A stretch of 64,000 nt of DNA, taken from the NCBI GenBank assembly GCA_033439795.1, contig JAUTDP010000008.1:1922001-1986000 (forward strand), given 5' to 3'. Origin of the DNA: Sordaria brevicollis (lineage: Eukaryota > Ascomycota > Sordariomycetes > Sordariales > Sordariaceae). Every line of letters begins with the position of its first letter. Positions within the stretch are counted from its first letter, which is position 1. The position numbers and the translations under genes are program-made. Shown piece by piece: positions 59,801 to 64,000 of this stretch. The notes below the pieces were generated by a model. That model was not told the origin of the DNA. It worked only from the letters and a program-made list of their open reading frames with translations, and ran no database searches.

Positions 59801-62062
59801 TTATTTTAGAAAAATTTACCGCTTTATTAAAAAAATATACCGCTAAAGAGTAATTATTAAATAATTAATCTCCCTTCGATTTTATAATTAACCGTACCGA
59901 TATAGAAGATACGAATATTTATAACCTTCCAAATTCTCTTTCTTTTAACCCAATTTAAGAAGGGGAAGTAATAATTATTAAAGAGGTATAAACCGAAAAA
60001 ATAACTACTAAAGAGGTAAAGATTAGCGTATTGCCTTTAAACCCTTTTAATAAAGTTATAAATTTAAAGGAGGATTAAATAGCTATCGATTACTTCGTTA
60101 ATTACAATTACTTAATATTACTAAATATATTACTACCAATTTCCTTTCTTATAAGGGTATTCGCCATAAATTGTATTAAGTACGTTAAAAAAGAATTATT
60201 AAAAGGTTTCGAACCTTAAAAAGTAATATTTAACGCCGGACGTCTTTATTAGCTTATAGTTATAATATATAGGAAAAAAGTTATTAAAGTAAAATTATAG
60301 CGTTTTATACACAAAGAAAGGGTAATTACTAAAAATATAATCGAATCCTTAATCGTTATTAATAAATTCTAGAGCCTCTATTATTACTAATTACCGTTAA
60401 TATTTCGTAACTATAAGGATTTCGATAAATATCCCTTGGGCGACTTTTTTAAGCAAACTGAGCGAATTCACTTCGAGAGCTATAAATAAATAAAAACCTA
60501 GGTAGAAATAAATCGCGACGAGCCTAGAATCAAAGGTAAGTAAATCTTCGATTATATATAAGTATATATTTATAAGTATTTTAAGAATAAGTACTTTAAT
60601 AAAGTTAAAGTTCGTCTAATTATATATAGAGACTAATAAATAAAGATTGTAAGGTAGGAAACCTATACTTCTACCCTAGTAGGAAAGTCCTTCCGTACTT
60701 TTATAATTATAACCTTACGCTTCAATTTTAAATTTATTTAATAAGACGTAATTAATACCTTCGTAAACGTAATAATAGACAAAGAAATTTATATACGTAT
60801 ACTATTAAATTATTATATTTAGGGGAAGGTATTTAAAATCCTTAAAATATTATATAATCTTCGTCGTTCCCTATTACTATAGTAACGAAAATTTATAAAG
60901 ACATTTAAAGCCTTAAGGTTCTACGTAATCCTTAAAAATCCTTACATTCTAGTCAACGACGGTATTTTAGTCTTCTATTACATTAATAACATTATCTTTT
61001 ATTATTACCTTACTAAAGAGGAAGTTGCCCGGCAATATATAAAGATTCTATAGTCCTAATATAATTTAATTAGAAGAGAGGAACTATAATAGTTCTTAAA
61101 TATTAAAGTAATCCACGATCGTAAGGCCTATAAAATCTAATTATCCCAACGGTTATACCTTTAAAAGATTTATAAGCTCGCCGACAATAAACGTACTACC
61201 TAAATCCTAATAAATAATATCGAATTAATACCCTACGATTATAAAGCCACTAACCAATCTATCCATCGATATTAAATTAAAATCGGGTTTATATTCTACG
61301 TCGTTATTATTATTAAATTAAATATTGCCTTTACAACTAATCGATTTACTAAATACAACCACAACCTAAAATTAGAATATTATAAGGCCGTAAATAAAAT
61401 ACTATATTACCTCTTTACTACCGTAAATTTAGCCTTATACTATAGAAGAAATACTAAGTTTTAGTTTATTTTTAACGCTTCCTTTGCCGATAATTCTATC
61501 GATTATAAAAGCTCCCAAGGATTTACAGTAAAGTTGTATAGTAGATTCATCTATTAGGGAGCCTCTAAATAGTTAATAATAATTATTTCTATAACCGAAG
61601 TAGAGTTCGTAGCCCTCTCTAACGTCGTTAAGGAAATATTATATATTATAAAGCTATTTAGAGGTTTTATACTAAAACTTTCTAACCCTACCCCAATTTT
61701 CGAATGTAATAATATTTAAATATTTAGAATTTTAGACGTGGAGGTATTAAAATTGGTAATTAAATTCCGCTATATCGATATTTACTAATATTGGTTAAAG
61801 TAAGAAGTATAGGTAGGGATAATTAAGGTATAGTATTTCGAAACTTTAAAAATACCCGTAAACGGTATAATTAAAGTATTAATTATAGAAAAATATTAAG
61901 AGTTTAGGAAGTTGATAGGGATAGATTCTATACGAAATAAAGAAGGTTATTAGCGGGTAAAATACCTAAGGATTAAAGAAATAGACGAAGAGGAGCAATT
62001 AATTTTGTGTAAATAGCTTTAAATTTATCTATTTTAGGAAATAGATTACATTTGGGGAAGTG
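56820..62062 (+). pseudogene. Element 6 copia gag-pol, RIP-destroyed
   Basis: Gag lies in the first 1.3 kb. An integrase pre-domain (RRENGLRKLRLYDITFYPNF type) is near 58530. The integrase core is at about 59020-59560 (readable NGGIERSGGIIKDKARI, then NNRSPKYFYD). Its C-terminal block, YLIGYTSTAIYRI and STRDIIF-like, is near 59650-59750. RT is at about 60700-61150, with LVGKSFR before it, LRRSLLLW near 60860 and the catalytic box reading YINN at 60979-60990. RNase H (NASFADNS, then SSQGFTVKLYSRF) is near 61470-61550. This is the most readable of the six elements, but stops are still frequent. Confidence 0.88.
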
Positions 62063-62251
62063 TATTAAATTAGAGGGTAAATTCGATTAGTAGAAATAGG
62101 CTTACGTAAGGCGCCCCAGCCACTAGATTCTGGCTGCAGACCTTCCTAATAGTTTAGGCACCCCCAACTCGGGTTCCACAGAACTCTTCTGAATACACAC
62201 ATCGATTTTAACCCAAAAATTACGATATCCACTTTGCTGTGCAATCTGACA
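62063..62251 (+). repeat. Element 6, 3' LTR
   Basis: 189 bp from TATTAAATTAGAGG (mutated start) to AATCTGACA (intact end), partner of 56631-56819. Confidence 0.95.
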
Positions 62252-62256
62252 CCTCT

Positions 62257-64000
62257 ATACCAGTTGGGATAAGATCAAAGTTGTGGTGGTGTGTGCAGTG
62301 GTGTGGTGTGGCTTGTGAGGTGCGTTTTTGCTTACCGACCGGTATTTCCGACGGGTTCGGATTCAAAGTTTTCACTACAGGAAAAGACAATAACCAATTT
62401 ACCGAACCATCTTTCGCTCATTCTGGCTCTTTCAACTTTGTCCCTATTCCTCAGACATTGGATATGAACCGGAGGGTTACCTCCGTATTGAATGATTGTT
62501 TCGTTGAATCGGCCATTCTGGTACGACACGCCTATAACTCCAACCAATCACATCTCTTCCTGAACGCAAAGTGTGGCAGTGTGGCAGTGCACTTCACTCT
62601 TTTTGTTTCTTCGGCTCTGGCCGACTCTTGTGGTGGTCGAGACGCCTGACTGGTGGACATGGTGTGGGTTAGCCCCTGGGCCTCGGCCTTCGGAGTGCGG
62701 ATCTGATCCCACCCTCGGTCCACAGTCCATTTTCATCCCGTCCCGGCCCCCTCATAGGCCCGCTAGGCTTCGGGATCTCCATCTGGTTTACGCTTACGGG
62801 TAACGGAGCGCGGATCACGAATACCGACAGCCGTAGGCCCATTTGTGACTGACCACTCACATTCTCCCATCTCACGATGTTTCGCTGTTTCTCGTTTCCG
62901 CTGTTGTTGTCGCTTGTGATTTCTCATCCGTCTTTCTTCGAGTTCGAATCCGAATATTCCACCCGAAAATTTCCCACGTAGCAGAGCAAGAGTGAGAATT
63001 TAATGAACGACCCGGATCTTCCAGTTCCCGGATTCACTTCCATCGTACCCGTATTTGCGGTAAACAACAAGAAAAAGAAAGTGACCCGCCCTGCCCTTCC
63101 CAGTCTGCCTAGCCCTGCCAGCCTCACCCGACAGCAGAGGTCGGTCCAGACCCCTTTCGGCAGCCCAAAAAGGGAATCCGAGACAACTTCCAAGAGATCC
63201 AGATCGCGACTCCCCAAGGCATTTCGCTGCATTTTTAGAGTTCGCTAGCAGTTCCCGTCAGCATGTGTTTTGGCGCTAGATATGCTTGACATTGACAACT
63301 CGAGACATCCACGGTTCGAATCCAGCCCGACAAGTCCTTTTCGGGAAGGGCGACGCGGAGAAAGGGATGGGAGCCGCTAGTCCCATACCTGTATCTCTAC
63401 TAGCTTTCGTTTTTATTTCTCATCCCCAAGTTCGAACGAATGTCTCAGCTTAACCAAAACCACATGCGATCGCGATGCCATGCTTTTGCGAATTCCATTG
63501 ATTTAGATTTTCTTTTTTGGCGTTCTAGACCCTCGGCTAGCCTGATGACGGATTAAACTCCGTAGGTAGTCGGTAGTAAAAACATTTGAGTGTGTGATGC
63601 ATCGAGATGCGATGCGAAATGATTGCTTTGACAATATTCACAAAGCACATATGTAGTATATTGACATTGGAGAAGCAATGCAGGAACTGAATGCTGGGGA
63701 AGGAAAGGAACTCGTGGGTCAGAACTCTAAATCAGAGTCGCATTGCATGTACCTGGCCATTGCAGAGATATACGGGCAATACGCGTGGGCATCGATCGTA
63801 CTGCTGACCATGAGGATGATGACTGTGTCTCTGACAGCCCTGCCTGGATGTCACGTTCGCATATACCGTATTGGCGCTTTTTTTTCTACGTGCCAACATT
63901 TACACGGAAAGAAAATTATTGAGCTTCGTTTCGCATTGTGACATCATGATTCGAAATACCAAAGATATTAAGGAGAAAAAGATTGACAATTTTGATGACG
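62257..64000. other. Right flank, normal composition, no recognisable gene
   Basis: 1.7 kb with CpA and TpG at ordinary levels. Frames of up to 136 codons occur (the longest begins inside the element 6 LTR), none with a domain I know. A perfect Pol III B-box-like GGTTCGAATCC lies at 63313-63323, but no tRNA fold could be drawn around it. Confidence 0.6.

Larger units (their letters stand above)
56631..62251 (+). mobile_element. Element 6: Ty1/copia retrotransposon, RIP-mutated
   Basis: The LTRs at 56631-56819 and 62063-62251 are both 189 bp. The target duplication CCTCT lies at 56626-56630 and 62252-62256. Length is 5,621 bp. A purine tract (TTTGGGGAAG, with GTG after it) precedes the 3' LTR. 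The domain order gag, protease, integrase, RT, RNase H marks Ty1/copia. Its LTR ends (TGTCAGATT and AATCTGACA) equal those of element 5, but the internal LTR sequence differs, so it is a separate family. Confidence 0.95.

Noticed and set aside
16296..62251. Centromere
   Set aside because: AT-rich RIP DNA is typical of Neurospora centromeres, but those are much longer; this block is flanked by normal DNA on both sides and is fully explained by six elements. A dispersed heterochromatic island is the simpler reading.
62239..62649. Plus-strand frame of 136 codons at the right flank
   Set aside because: Its start lies in the element 6 LTR, so the frame is a junction artefact; no known domain.
63271..63330. 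Possible tRNA gene: A-box-like TGGCGCTAG followed by a perfect B-box GGTTCGAATCC
   Set aside because: The T-arm pairs at only two of five positions and no acceptor stem can be formed; at best a very old tRNA fragment.

Overview
The window looks like nuclear DNA of a filamentous ascomycete, most likely Neurospora or a close relative. The grounds are short GT-AG introns of 60-113 bp, GC-rich coding exons, a Pezizomycotina-type Rpn4-like zinc-finger protein, and above all a 46 kb block with the mark of repeat-induced point mutation (RIP): CpA and TpG nearly gone, TpA in excess, CpG kept. Species assignment is inference.

Left arm (1-16290, normal base composition). Bases 1-359 hold the 5' end of a minus-strand gene resembling splicing factor Prp3. 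About 850 bp away, and divergent, lies a complete four-exon gene for the largest subunit of RNA polymerase I (1209-6556, 1704 aa). After about 3 kb without a convincing gene comes a minus-strand, intronless C2H2 transcription factor (9607-11787, 726 aa) resembling the proteasome regulator Rpn4. Bases 11788-16290 hold its leader and about 4 kb in which I see no gene.

Middle (16296-62251). Six LTR retrotransposons can be delimited to the base, each by equal-length LTRs and a matching 5-bp target duplication. Element 1 (Ty3/gypsy, plus) spans 16296-47984 because it was split twice: element 2 (Ty3/gypsy, plus) entered between protease and reverse transcriptase, and element 3 (Ty3/gypsy, minus) entered just before the chromodomain. 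Element 3 was itself split inside integrase by element 4 (Ty3/gypsy, minus). Elements 5 and 6 (Ty1/copia, plus) stand alone to the right. All six are dead. RIP has put stops throughout gag and pol and altered the reverse-transcriptase catalytic aspartates in every copy. The block is probably constitutive heterochromatin (inference).

Between elements 1, 5 and 6 lie two islands of normal DNA (47990-48491 and 54049-56625). The second contains a 546-bp element with 50-bp terminal inverted repeats and an 8-bp target duplication, a non-autonomous DNA transposon of hAT or Mutator type that carries a 12-bp minisatellite. Right arm (62257-64000): normal composition, no recognisable gene. I found no rRNA, tRNA or CRISPR.

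The genes do not form a pathway, although a Pol I subunit, a splicing factor and a proteasome regulator are all housekeeping functions. The main interest is the retroelement cluster, which records successive insertions and apparently more than one round of RIP.
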